Positions 1 to 4,890 of a stretch of DNA of 6,750 nucleotides are shown in pieces (the first letter of the stretch is position 1; every line of letters starts with the position of its first letter). The position numbers and the translations under genes are program-made. The stretch is from Chloroflexota bacterium (lineage in GTDB: Bacteria > Chloroflexota > Anaerolineae > J102): NCBI GenBank assembly GCA_003353825.1, contig PIVW01000323.1:1-6750 (forward strand), given 5' to 3'. The notes below the pieces were generated by a model that was not told where the DNA came from, made no database searches, and saw only the letters and a list, made by a program, of their open reading frames with translations.

Positions 1-2
1 AA

Positions 3-272
3 ATTGTTCTGACTTGGACTCACTACACGCAAAACACCTCTTATGAAATCTGCCGTAGTAACACCCCATACTTTGAACCGGGAGACTCCTTTGCCGTTCT
101 TCTGGATTCGATAGAACCATTGCCAGGTGAAGGTACGATAACGTTTATAGATGAGGGGGCGGGCAGCGATTCGGCAATGTATTTCTACGTGATTCGAGCA
201 TTAAATGCGAATAGCAGGGCTGACACAAAGCCGGTTGGCAAGATAATTTTTGAACTGGTTCCAGGTAATTAG
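3..272 (+). CDS. C-terminal end of an extracellular FN3-like protein (5' partial)
   Basis: The frame is open from the window edge to a TAG at 270-272, giving 89 residues with no start in view. The visible pattern is a beta-sandwich repeat: LTWTHYTQNTSYEICRS near the start, then PYFEPGDS, a TFIDEGAGSDSAMYFYVIRA strand pair, and a final FELVPGN. The W-T-x-Y, R-S-x-x-PYF and YFYVIRA order is what I know from fibronectin-III-like C-terminal domains of secreted or surface proteins, especially in Chloroflexota (recall, not a search). The catalytic or adhesive part lies upstream, so the protein's role cannot be named. It is convergent with the HEAT-repeat gene. No membrane segment or sorting signal follows the domain, which simply ends in FELVPGN. 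The reading frame is secure; the fold assignment is moderately sure. Confidence 0.75.
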   Translation: MVLTWTHYTQNTSYEICRSNTPYFEPGDSFAVLLDSIEPLPGEGTITFIDEGAGSDSAMYFYVIRALNANSRADTKPVGKIIFELVPGN

Positions 273-310
273 CGTCGGGGAAAGTGTAATTTTTGGCATG
301 ATTCGCTTTC

Positions 311-380
311 CACCGGGCGGTGTTGATATTTCAGCACACGACCTTCGGTCGTCCGACCACAGGTCGTCCCTCGCAATGAC
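311..380. repeat. Cluster of short palindromes, REP-like, between convergent genes
   Basis: Three inverted repeats sit close together. CACCG-GG-CGGTG is at 311-322, ACGACC-TTC-GGTCGT at 338-352 (perfect 6-bp stem), and CGACC-ACA-GGTCG at 354-366. They are followed by CCTCGCAATGACA, whose complement TGTCATTGCGAGG resembles a dispersed repeat seen in many bacterial genomes (recall). The second and third hairpins share the GACC/GGTC arm. The cluster lies between two genes that run towards each other, so the hairpins could end transcription from either side, although no U-tract follows directly. The rest of 273-439 shows nothing else I can support. Confidence 0.6.
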
Positions 381-439
381 AGAATCAGGAGGTAATTTTT
401 AGACGGTCACTAAATCTGTATCGTCACAAGCAGTTGCTG

Positions 440-1336
440 CTATTTGCGGCGTTTCCGCTGTTTGCGGCGGGCCTTTTTTTGCTGTTTCCGCTTCTTTTTC
501 GCTGCTGTGCGGCTCTGCCGTTCTACTTGAACCTGATCTTGCACATCGGTTTCATCACTTGGACGACGTTTACTCCTCGGTAAGGTCGCTGAAGGGATCT
601 GGACAGGCGCAGGGTCGGGTGCACCAAACATCATTTCGCGTATGTAGTTGCGGCGGGGCGTGATGCGTTTTTCCAAAAGGCCCAACTCGATTTGGACATC
701 TTCCCAGTCGCCCCGCATGGTTAAGTCAATTGCATTTGATTTAAACGCTCTCTCCATAATCTCTGCGGCATCGACTGCTTTCCATTCCACCAAGACATCT
801 AAAAGACAGGCATTGAGGGTATTATCTTGTCGTGAGAAGTGCTTTAGCTGTTTAGTGAGCGCGAATACACACTCTTCCTGCGCCTCAGGGTGAGTGCGAA
901 CGGTTTTTTTTATGCTGTTAATGGCGGTCACTCGTGCCCAGACACCTTGTGAATCATCGGCGATAAATGCGATTAAAAAGGGTAACGTAACCAGGCCGTG
1001 CGCCGCGAAGACATCAGGGAGTTCCGAATGTGTCCAATCATCGTTATACGCATCCACGCGCGCCATGAGTTCTACAAGTGCTTCGATGGCATGTTCTGAA
1101 CGAATCTGCGCCAATGCCCGCCAGGCGTGCACCGCTGACCAAACCTCTGCTTCATCTTCTTCAGACCACCACAGATCCTTGTCCAGTATCATTCTGGAGA
1201 GTGCGGGCACATGATCTGGGCCTAAACCCAGTGCCAGGTAGTCGATCCGTTTTTTTTCTCCACGAACATCGCCTAGCTTTATTAACTGGCGGACCGGTTC
1301 CTCATAGTTGTAGTCATTCGATATTTTTGTATCCAT
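440..1336 (-). CDS. HEAT-repeat-like protein with Lys/Arg-rich C-terminal tail
   Basis: The 298-residue protein starts at ATG 1334-1336 and ends at TAG 440-442. An AGGATGAG sequence lies 6 nt or so upstream of the ATG (about 1343-1350), and a stronger AGGAGGAA lies further up near 1364-1371. Residues 10-205 are alternating amphipathic helices typical of HEAT/armadillo solenoids (for example VWSAVHAWRALAQI, AIEALVELMARV, VWARVTAINSIKK). RGDWEDVQIELGL at 208-220 closes the solenoid, a motif I associate with DUF1186-like and HEAT-repeat hypothetical proteins. After a Pro-rich linker (240-262), residues 275-298 are almost all Lys, Arg and Gln. There is no signal peptide and no membrane helix. Solenoids bind proteins or nucleic acids; the basic tail suggests nucleic-acid or ribosome contact, which is inference. 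No enzyme motif is visible. The gene sits immediately downstream of decayed block A. Confidence 0.75.
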   Translation of the reverse strand: MDTKISNDYNYEEPVRQLIKLGDVRGEKKRIDYLALGLGPDHVPALSRMILDKDLWWSEEDEAEVWSAVHAWRALAQIRSEHAIEALVELMARVDAYNDDWTHSELPDVFAAHGLVTLPFLIAFIADDSQGVWARVTAINSIKKTVRTHPEAQEECVFALTKQLKHFSRQDNTLNACLLDVLVEWKAVDAAEIMERAFKSNAIDLTMRGDWEDVQIELGLLEKRITPRRNYIREMMFGAPDPAPVQIPSATLPRSKRRPSDETDVQDQVQVERQSRTAAKKKRKQQKKARRKQRKRRK

Positions 1337-1343
1337 AGTTATC

Positions 1344-1406
1344 TCATCCTGGTGAAGAAAGAATTTCCTCCTCTGGTATCGGGAGCACCTGAAAACTATC
1401 GTTCAT
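1344..1406 (-). pseudogene. GIY-YIG protein leader fragment (block A)
   Basis: ATG at 1404-1406 overlaps the TGA of the mini-HsdM copy exactly as the intact GIY-YIG start does in block B. The first residues MNDSFQVL correspond to MNESLQAL of the 3074-3370 gene, and the DNA match extends over about 24 nt around the start. After that the frame runs into unrelated sequence and stops at TGA 1344-1346 after 20 codons, just before the HEAT gene's start. So only about eight codons of the original gene remain, replaced by the HEAT gene's leader. It is unlikely to have a function beyond possible translational coupling to the HEAT gene. Confidence 0.5.
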
Positions 1407-1591
1407 GTCTCCATTCCCGGGTCGTCGGCAATATCAACAAACTGCTCCAATGCCGCTCGCAAGTCCTTAACGATCTCGGCGGCAAGGATATCGGGATCAG
1501 GTAAGTTGGCGGTGTCCTCCAGGCTCTCATCCCGCAGGGCGTTGCAGTAGTTCTAAAGGCGTTGGACGATGTTGGCTGAGTTGGTGCTCAT
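1403..1591 (-). pseudogene. Mini-HsdM remnant with in-frame stop (block A)
   Basis: This copy matches the 62-codon ORF at 3367-3555 codon for codon from ATG 1589-1591 to TGA 1403-1405. Codon 13 (1553-1555) is TAG where the other copy has TGG, and a few substitutions follow, such as VKD for VKG and FVDIADDPGMET at the end. It carries the same join of an HsdM N-terminus (MSTNSANIVQRL) to an HsdM C-terminus (ESLEDTANLPDPD), so the internal deletion happened before the two copies separated. One nonsense change with no frameshift suggests recent inactivation. It lies directly downstream of the Fic tail fragment. Confidence 0.75.
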
Positions 1592-1597
1592 GCTGGT

Positions 1598-1752
1598 TTA
1601 GTCCCGGTCGATTGCCGATAAACTGCCAATGTATTGCCAATAACTGGTAGAAGCGTTTGCGGTGCGAGGGTTCGGCTATTTCTAATAAGCCTGATGCCAG
1701 CCAATCGCTCGGACAAGCCCAATACTTGAGCCACATCTTTGGTCGTGATCAG
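1598..1752 (-). pseudogene. Fic C-terminal winged-helix fragment (block A)
   Basis: The sequence matches the last part of the fic gene in block B, from LITTKDVAQ.LGLSER to the stop TAA at 1598-1600. Relative to that gene it lacks 23 nt between CCAATCG and CTCGGAC (+ strand), which shifts the frame just after LGLSER. It also lacks about 9 nt of the ATTGCCGATA-type repeat near the 3' end. The Fic catalytic domain is absent. Its upstream end is joined in frame to the head of a DUF5615 gene, producing an open 82-codon chimera at 1588-1836 whose second half is read out of frame. It is a deletion scar rather than a gene. Confidence 0.75.
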
Positions 1753-1836
1753 GTTGGTATGGATAGCGTCATAGCCACGGGCGCGCAGGAACTGCGCTGT
1801 ACTTTGTGCCAATCCCATATCCAAGAGAAACTTCAT
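1753..1836 (-). pseudogene. Head of a DUF5615 PIN-like toxin, fused to Fic tail (block A)
   Basis: From ATG 1834-1836 the frame reads MKFLLDMGLAQSTAQFLR and then ARGYDAIHTN, the first 28 residues of a DUF5615-type protein. That family is PIN-domain-like and normally starts with MKFLLD, whose Asp is a metal ligand, followed by a GYDAIH strand. The rest of the usual roughly 110-residue protein is missing; the frame passes straight into the Fic tail at LITTKDV. The start overlaps the TGA of DUF433 (GCATGAAG), the usual arrangement of this antitoxin-toxin pair. With only the first acidic residue left, no nuclease activity is expected. Confidence 0.7.
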
Positions 1837-2146
1837 GCCACAGCCTGCAAAGGTGTAGGCACCGAGTCATCGGCGGTCCAGGCAGCATACTGGAGCGCTT
1901 GGCGAATATCCTCATCTTCGAGGTCGGGATACTCAGCGATGATCTCATGCGCGGTCATACCATTGGCGATGAGATTGACGATAAGGACTTAGGATTGAAT
2001 AAAACCGGAAACTTGACACCTACAGGTATGTACAAGTTTCGGTTATTAAAAAACCCTCGTTCCCAAGGGATACTGATATGCGCAGCCTCCGGATGCAAGC
2101 CTTGCCGCCCAGGATATCCGGGTTCGCAGTGATCCGATCAATTAAC
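1833..2146 (-). pseudogene. DUF433 antitoxin gene interrupted by a palindromic insertion (block A)
   Basis: The N-terminal half reads LIDRITANPDILGGKACI then RRLRISVSL, and the C-terminal half reads IVNLIANGMTAHEII then AEYPDLEDEDIRQALQYAAW, ending at TGA 1833-1835. Joined together they make a standard DUF433 protein of about 75 residues, a winged-helix antitoxin that usually pairs with DUF5615. The halves are separated by 82 bp (about 1983-2064) with stops in frame. No ATG or GTG sits at the expected start, so the 5' end has also been altered where the block meets the DUF2283 gene. The downstream partner is reduced to 28 codons, so the module is dead. Confidence 0.75.
1983..2064. mobile_element. 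82-bp palindromic MITE-like insertion inside DUF433 (block A)
   Basis: Removing this stretch restores an uninterrupted DUF433 frame (TCC CTT ATC GTC on the minus strand). It is flanked by AAGGA on one side and AAGGG(A) on the other, which could be a short target duplication. Internally GGAAACTTG (about 2008-2016) pairs with CAAGTTTC (about 2033-2040), with AAAACC and GGTT extending the arms. The outer parts carry TTAGGA-like and GGGAACGAGG sequence. It is too small to code for anything and looks like a non-autonomous palindromic element. The exact ends are ambiguous by a few bases. Confidence 0.65.
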
Positions 2147-2173
2147 TTGTTGCTACTCTTTAATACCAATATG

Positions 2174-2557
2174 TCAAGCTGTAATAGCAAGCAATGGTTT
2201 TTCAAATGATGTAATTGGTATTGTTTCTGCAACTGAGGGGGTATATGCTGATAATGAAAGAATATGATTTACGGGGGGATGTTGCAAAATATCAAGCACT
2301 AGCCCACGCAAATCATCCGATAATTCCGCCAAACCCGTTAATGGAAAACTGCGAAAACCTATCTCGGTCTTTTGAGCCAAAAGTGAGTATTCAAAAAAGG
2401 TTAAACCTACCGCTTTGCCTTCCTGTTTATCAATACGCAATAAAATATGATCATTCAATTCTACTCCCGTTGCTTTGACTTTTGGTTCAAAAGAGATGTA
2501 CAAGGTGTCGCTTATCTCATCATAATTGAAATTCGGTTCTTTCATTGCACTATTCAC
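2174..2557 (-). CDS. DUF2283-domain protein, candidate antitoxin
   Basis: The protein has 127 residues from a GTG at 2555-2557, or 123 from the ATG at 2543-2545. The GTG overlaps the TGA of the upstream gene (GTGA) and has AGTAGG just before it, so coupled translation from GTG is preferred, but the ATG cannot be excluded. Residues 12-25 (YDEISDTLYISFEP) and 38-58 (ILLRIDKQEGKAVGL onwards) match the DUF2283 pattern of a YDxxxDxLYI strand followed by a hairpin ending in G-hydrophobic. The remaining half is longer than the usual 60-70-residue family member and has no motif I recognise. DUF2283 genes often sit beside small toxins (established context), so with the BECR-like gene upstream an antitoxin role is a reasonable inference. 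TGA is at 2174-2176. Confidence 0.75.
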   Translation of the reverse strand: MNSAMKEPNFNYDEISDTLYISFEPKVKATGVELNDHILLRIDKQEGKAVGLTFFEYSLLAQKTEIGFRSFPLTGLAELSDDLRGLVLDILQHPPVNHILSLSAYTPSVAETIPITSFEKPLLAITA

Positions 2558-2880
2558 CCTACTTCTTTCTGATATGCGGTCACAACATAATTGTTGGGTT
2601 CGGGTTTGCCGCTTTTGCCTTCTTTGAATCTAAACAACACGATTACAGTAATATGTGTATTATCTGCTGCCAGACTATCAAAGGGTACGGTGTACCGATA
2701 CTTTTGGGGATTCAATAGGTCTTGCTTGCGTTTCCCCACCCTAAGCGTCTCTTTCAATTCTTCTTCACAATCCAACATTTCAGGATGGTTGAATGAGTCC
2801 GTGATGTGTCGCCATCGCTCATCGGTCAGATAAATACTGTTGCCGTAACGGTCACGAAGCGTCCAGAGTTTTCCAGACAT
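2554..2880 (-). CDS. BECR-fold nuclease-like small protein, candidate toxin
   Basis: The 108-residue protein starts at ATG 2878-2880 with AAGGA (2888-2892) 7 nt upstream. Residues 16-34 read IYLTDERWRHITDSFNHPE, the 'xYLTxERWxHI...HPE' opening I know from phage-type Barnase-EndoU-ColicinE5/D-RelE-like (PBECR) nucleases. H25, the basic KYRY at 60-63, H76, and the closing strand NNYVVTAY at 96-103 are plausible active-site positions. The length fits a single compact domain. There is no signal peptide or membrane helix. The stop overlaps the start of the DUF2283 gene, giving a two-gene unit in the toxin-first order. Family assignment is by pattern recall and the catalytic residues are guesses; an RNase activity is inference. 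Confidence 0.6.
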   Translation of the reverse strand: MSGKLWTLRDRYGNSIYLTDERWRHITDSFNHPEMLDCEEELKETLRVGKRKQDLLNPQKYRYTVPFDSLAADNTHITVIVLFRFKEGKSGKPEPNNYVVTAYQKEVG

Positions 2881-2887
2881 CTAATCA

Positions 2888-2938
2888 TCCTTGCTGACAA
2901 CCAAACTAATCATCACTCATTTCGACTAAATTGTATCA
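2888..2938 (-). promoter_or_regulatory. Extended -10 promoter and RBS for the BECR-like/DUF2283 pair
   Basis: On the minus strand TGATACAAT (2930-2938) matches an extended -10 element (TGnTACAAT), which can work without a good -35. None is obvious at 17 bp upstream. Transcription would begin near 2923, leaving a leader of about 43 nt that ends in the ribosome binding site AAGGA (2888-2892), 7 nt from the ATG. It is the only strong promoter-like match I saw upstream of this pair. Confidence 0.45.
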
Positions 2939-2982
2939 CAACACCTTCAATGATACGAACTACCAGCATTTTCGCGACACAT

Positions 2983-3036
2983 AATTAGCTTATCCTCAAT
3001 TTCAAAGGGGTTGGATAGCGATGTGGCAAGCTAATT
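2983..3036. repeat. Inverted repeat AATTAGCTT/AAGCTAATT downstream of the GIY-YIG gene
   Basis: A perfect 9-bp inverted repeat at 2983-2991 and 3028-3036 encloses 36 bp, with a further ATCC/GGAT match inside (2992-2995 and 3013-3016). It lies after the truncated end of the GIY-YIG gene and ahead of the BECR-like gene's promoter. It may be a transcription terminator with a large loop or the ends of a small deleted element. No U-tract is present, so the role is open. Confidence 0.35.
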
Positions 3037-3073
3037 TGGCGTCTTTAGCGGACCAGCATCAATACCGCATACT

Positions 3074-3370
3074 TCATCCTCCTAATGAGAAACGCAATGT
3101 GGATACCCACGCAGTACCTCCGCTGTGGTTACGGATTCGACGACGTAAATTACTTCTAGTTGATATTCTGCTAGGTGCGATACCAACATATAGCAAGACT
3201 GGTCCGTCATGTCGATGGCAGTCCTCTGTAGGCACACACTTGGGGATGTTCTGAAAATACCAGGCGTAGATACCGCTCGCCGCTGGCACAAGGCTGGGCC
3301 TGTGGTCAAGTCCTTCGCTGCGCGACCCTAATTTGGCCGGAGCCAAGAGTGCCTGCAAACTCTCGTTCAT
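3074..3370 (-). CDS. GIY-YIG nuclease-family protein, 3'-truncated
   Basis: The 98-residue frame starts at ATG 3368-3370, overlapping the mini-HsdM TGA by ATGA, and ends at TGA 3074-3076. GIYAWYF at 33-39 and LLYVGIAPS at 59-67 are the two short strands that name the fold, and NLRRRIRNH at 74-82 supplies the usual conserved Arg and His. The catalytic Glu of GIY-YIG enzymes lies further downstream and is not present. The sequence breaks off at TLRFSLGG, where I would expect a further 60-100 residues. Sequence beyond 3074 shows no continuation in any frame I could see. The product, if made, probably lacks strand cleavage but could still bind DNA. It is the third gene of the fic/mini-HsdM unit. 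Confidence 0.7.
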   Translation of the reverse strand: MNESLQALLAPAKLGSRSEGLDHRPSLVPAASGIYAWYFQNIPKCVPTEDCHRHDGPVLLYVGIAPSRISTRSNLRRRIRNHSGGTAWVSTLRFSLGG

Positions 3371-3555
3371 GCCACCATTTCCAGGTCGTCGGCGATCTCT
3401 GCAAACTGCTCCAACGCCGCTCGCAAGCCCTTTACGATCTCGGCGGCAAGGATATCGGGATCAGGTAAGTTGGCCGTGTCCTCCAGGCTCTCATCCCGCA
3501 GGGTGTTGCAGTAGTTCCACAGGCGTTGGACGATGTTGGCGGAGTTGGTGCTCAT
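3367..3555 (-). CDS. Internally deleted HsdM: 62-residue head-to-tail remnant
   Basis: The open frame runs from ATG 3553-3555 to TGA 3367-3369. Residues 1-21 (MSTNSANIVQRLWNYCNTLR then D) match the N-terminal helical opening of type I restriction-modification DNA methyltransferase subunits (HsdM), normally followed by DGMSYGDYVEQ and a roughly 450-residue methylase. Here the next residues, ESLEDTANLPDPDILAAEIV onwards to the end, match the C-terminal helix of the same family. The whole SAM-binding and NPPF region is therefore gone, in frame, leaving two helical end pieces. It starts 6 nt after the fic stop and its own stop overlaps the GIY-YIG start, so it is embedded in an operon. It cannot methylate DNA. 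Whether the peptide is made is unknown, but this copy has no stop while its block A twin does. Confidence 0.7.
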   Translation of the reverse strand: MSTNSANIVQRLWNYCNTLRDESLEDTANLPDPDILAAEIVKGLRAALEQFAEIADDLEMVA

Positions 3556-3561
3556 GCTGGT

Positions 3562-4680
3562 TTAGTCCCGGTCGATTGCCGATAAACTATCAATGTATTG
3601 CCGATAGATTGCCGATAACTGGTAGGAACGTTTGCGGCGCGAGGGTTCCGCCATTTCTAAAAAGCCCGACGCCAGCCAATCGTGCATGAGATTGCGGGTC
3701 ATGCGCTCGGACAAACCCAATGCTTGAGCCACATCTTTGGTCGTGATCAGCTCGGTATCATTGAACAAACCCAAGACGATGCGGGCCCGGCGGTCTAGCT
3801 GTCTCACAGCTTCAGGCTCCAGAGGTAGAGGATGTGCGGCCAGGTTTAGTGCTTCTTCCTGAGCCTGTTTGAATACCCCCGCCAACAGCTCAATGAAATA
3901 AGCCAGCCAGGGTGTCAGATCGGCCTCTGCCCGGCCTTCGTAATAGTTATGATGAGGATGTGTGACCAGGGCTTGATAGTAGCCTTGCAGATCGCGGGCG
4001 TGATGTTCTTCCAACGAGAAGAAGCCATTGAGCCCATAGCCGCCCCGATGCAGGATGAATGTAGCAAGCAAGCGGGCAGTGCGGCCATTGCCGTCGAAAT
4101 AGGGGTGGATGGTGACAAACTGATAATGAACCAATCCGGCGGTGATGGCTGCGGGGATGCCTGCTTGCTCTGCCTGTTGCACCCATTGCACCAAGGCCTG
4201 TATTAGCTTAGGTACATCTTTGGCCTCTGGCGGCATGAAGACGATGGCGCCAGAGGCTGCGTCCCGGATCACGTTCTGGCCATCACGATAGGGGCTGGGA
4301 CGGGCTCGTTTACCACGTTCGACCAAAACATGGAGACGTTGGATAAACGCTTCTGTCAGGGGTTTGCCCTGCGTTGCCCATGTTTCCAGGCGTGATAGGG
4401 CCTCCCAATAATTCTGTACTTCCGCAACATCTCTTTCTCTGCCCTGGAAGCTGCGCGCCTCCTGGATAACCTGCTCCGTTTCATCCAGTGTCAGGCGATT
4501 GCCTTCGATGCGGGTGGAATAGTGGGTGGAACGCAGACGCGCCCGTCGCCGCAGTTCCGCCTCGGTGGTGGGTGGCAGCGGCGTATGTTCAACCACCGCC
4601 TTCGCCGCTTCGATGGCCATGAGATGCTGGGCGATGGTGGGGGTGATAGTGTAGGTGGGTTGCCAGGAGGTAGAGTTCAT
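3562..4680 (-). CDS. fic: Class II Fic protein (probable AMP-transferase) with C-terminal winged helix
   Basis: The 372-residue protein runs from ATG 4678-4680 to TAA 3562-3564. The core motif HPYFDGNGRTAR at 192-203 has the full HPFxDGNGRxxR set: catalytic His192, Asp196, Asn198, Arg200 and Arg203. Upstream, STRIEGN at 55-61 is the (S/T)xxxE(G/N)N inhibitory helix with Glu59, which in class II Fic proteins is in the same chain and blocks ATP's gamma-phosphate. FMPPEAKDVPKLI at 148-160 is the Fic flap region. Residues 295-365 (ITTKDVAQALGLSERMTRNL, then a wing around EPSRRKRSYQL) form a winged helix-turn-helix, suggesting DNA binding or autoregulation. Fic proteins AMPylate proteins such as gyrase or other targets; the target here is unknown. 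AAGG lies about 10 nt upstream as a weak ribosome binding site. It heads the unit with mini-HsdM and GIY-YIG and looks intact. Confidence 0.92.
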   Translation of the reverse strand: MNSTSWQPTYTITPTIAQHLMAIEAAKAVVEHTPLPPTTEAELRRRARLRSTHYSTRIEGNRLTLDETEQVIQEARSFQGRERDVAEVQNYWEALSRLETWATQGKPLTEAFIQRLHVLVERGKRARPSPYRDGQNVIRDAASGAIVFMPPEAKDVPKLIQALVQWVQQAEQAGIPAAITAGLVHYQFVTIHPYFDGNGRTARLLATFILHRGGYGLNGFFSLEEHHARDLQGYYQALVTHPHHNYYEGRAEADLTPWLAYFIELLAGVFKQAQEEALNLAAHPLPLEPEAVRQLDRRARIVLGLFNDTELITTKDVAQALGLSERMTRNLMHDWLASGFLEMAEPSRRKRSYQLSAIYRQYIDSLSAIDRD

Positions 4681-4722
4681 CGATGAAAGCCTTGGGGTAG
4701 GCAGGGAAGAACGAAGTGGAGG

Positions 4723-4736
4723 AATAATTAATTATT
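4723..4736. promoter_or_regulatory. 14-bp perfect palindrome, candidate operator
   Basis: AATAATTAATTATT is its own reverse complement and lies in an AT-rich stretch (4723-4755) about 43 nt upstream of the fic start, in the divergent region shared with UPF0175. Its position fits an operator or overlaps a fic promoter. The Fic winged helix and the UPF0175 protein are the obvious candidate binders. AT-rich palindromes also arise by chance, so confidence is moderate to low. Between here and 4870 I see no gene. Confidence 0.4.
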
Positions 4737-4872
4737 GGTTATTTGTAATATATCTTCGAGGGTAAGTAACGGCGTCTGGACTCAAAATGAAAGGTGTTCT
4801 GATCAATGCAACGGGTATAGCGTCGTGTCAAGCGCTTTGCAGGCAGTCTGCTAGGAAATCTGCCAGTACCTA

Positions 4873-4881
4873 TGCTAGAAT
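4873..4881 (+). promoter_or_regulatory. Extended -10 promoter of UPF0175 gene, apparently leaderless
   Basis: TGCTAGAAT matches an extended -10 (TGnTAGAAT). Its downstream end is only 9 nt before the ATG at 4891, so transcription would start at about 4888-4891 and the mRNA would have almost no leader. No Shine-Dalgarno sequence is visible between the promoter and the ATG, which agrees with a leaderless transcript. Confidence 0.5.
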
Positions 4882-4890
4882 AGCGCCATA

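Noticed and set aside
648..1338. Three plus-strand frames (648-893, 894-1214, 1078-1338)
   Set aside because: They lie opposite the HEAT-repeat gene, have Ser/Cys/Arg-rich composition without motifs, and lack ribosome binding sites.
1657..2132. Plus-strand frames over block A (1657-1992, 1806-2132) and the equivalent in block C (6089-6518)
   Set aside because: They are antisense to recognisable DUF433, DUF5615 and Fic codons. Their similarity between blocks only reflects the DNA duplication.
2136..2173. TTGACA on the minus strand (just after the DUF2283 stop) as a promoter for DUF433
   Set aside because: A good -35 hexamer is present, but no acceptable -10 lies 16-18 bp downstream.
2215..2478. 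87-codon plus-strand frame
   Set aside because: It is antisense to the DUF2283 gene and lacks a ribosome binding site or motif.
3021..3254. 77-codon plus-strand frame starting MWQANLASLADQHQ
   Set aside because: It has a plausible GGGG stretch upstream, but most of it is antisense to the GIY-YIG gene and no family is recognised.
3574..3616. Three TTGCCGATA units as a possible CRISPR or iteron array
   Set aside because: Units are too short and irregular for CRISPR and lie inside the Fic coding end.
3333..3689. 118-codon plus-strand frame
   Set aside because: It runs antisense through three recognisable genes (GIY-YIG start, mini-HsdM, Fic tail) and has Pro/Arg/Cys-rich noise composition.
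3915..4206. Frames overlapping fic (3915-4118, 3947-4186, 3949-4206)
   Set aside because: All lie within the Fic catalytic-domain coding DNA, whose correct frame carries HPYFDGNGRTAR.
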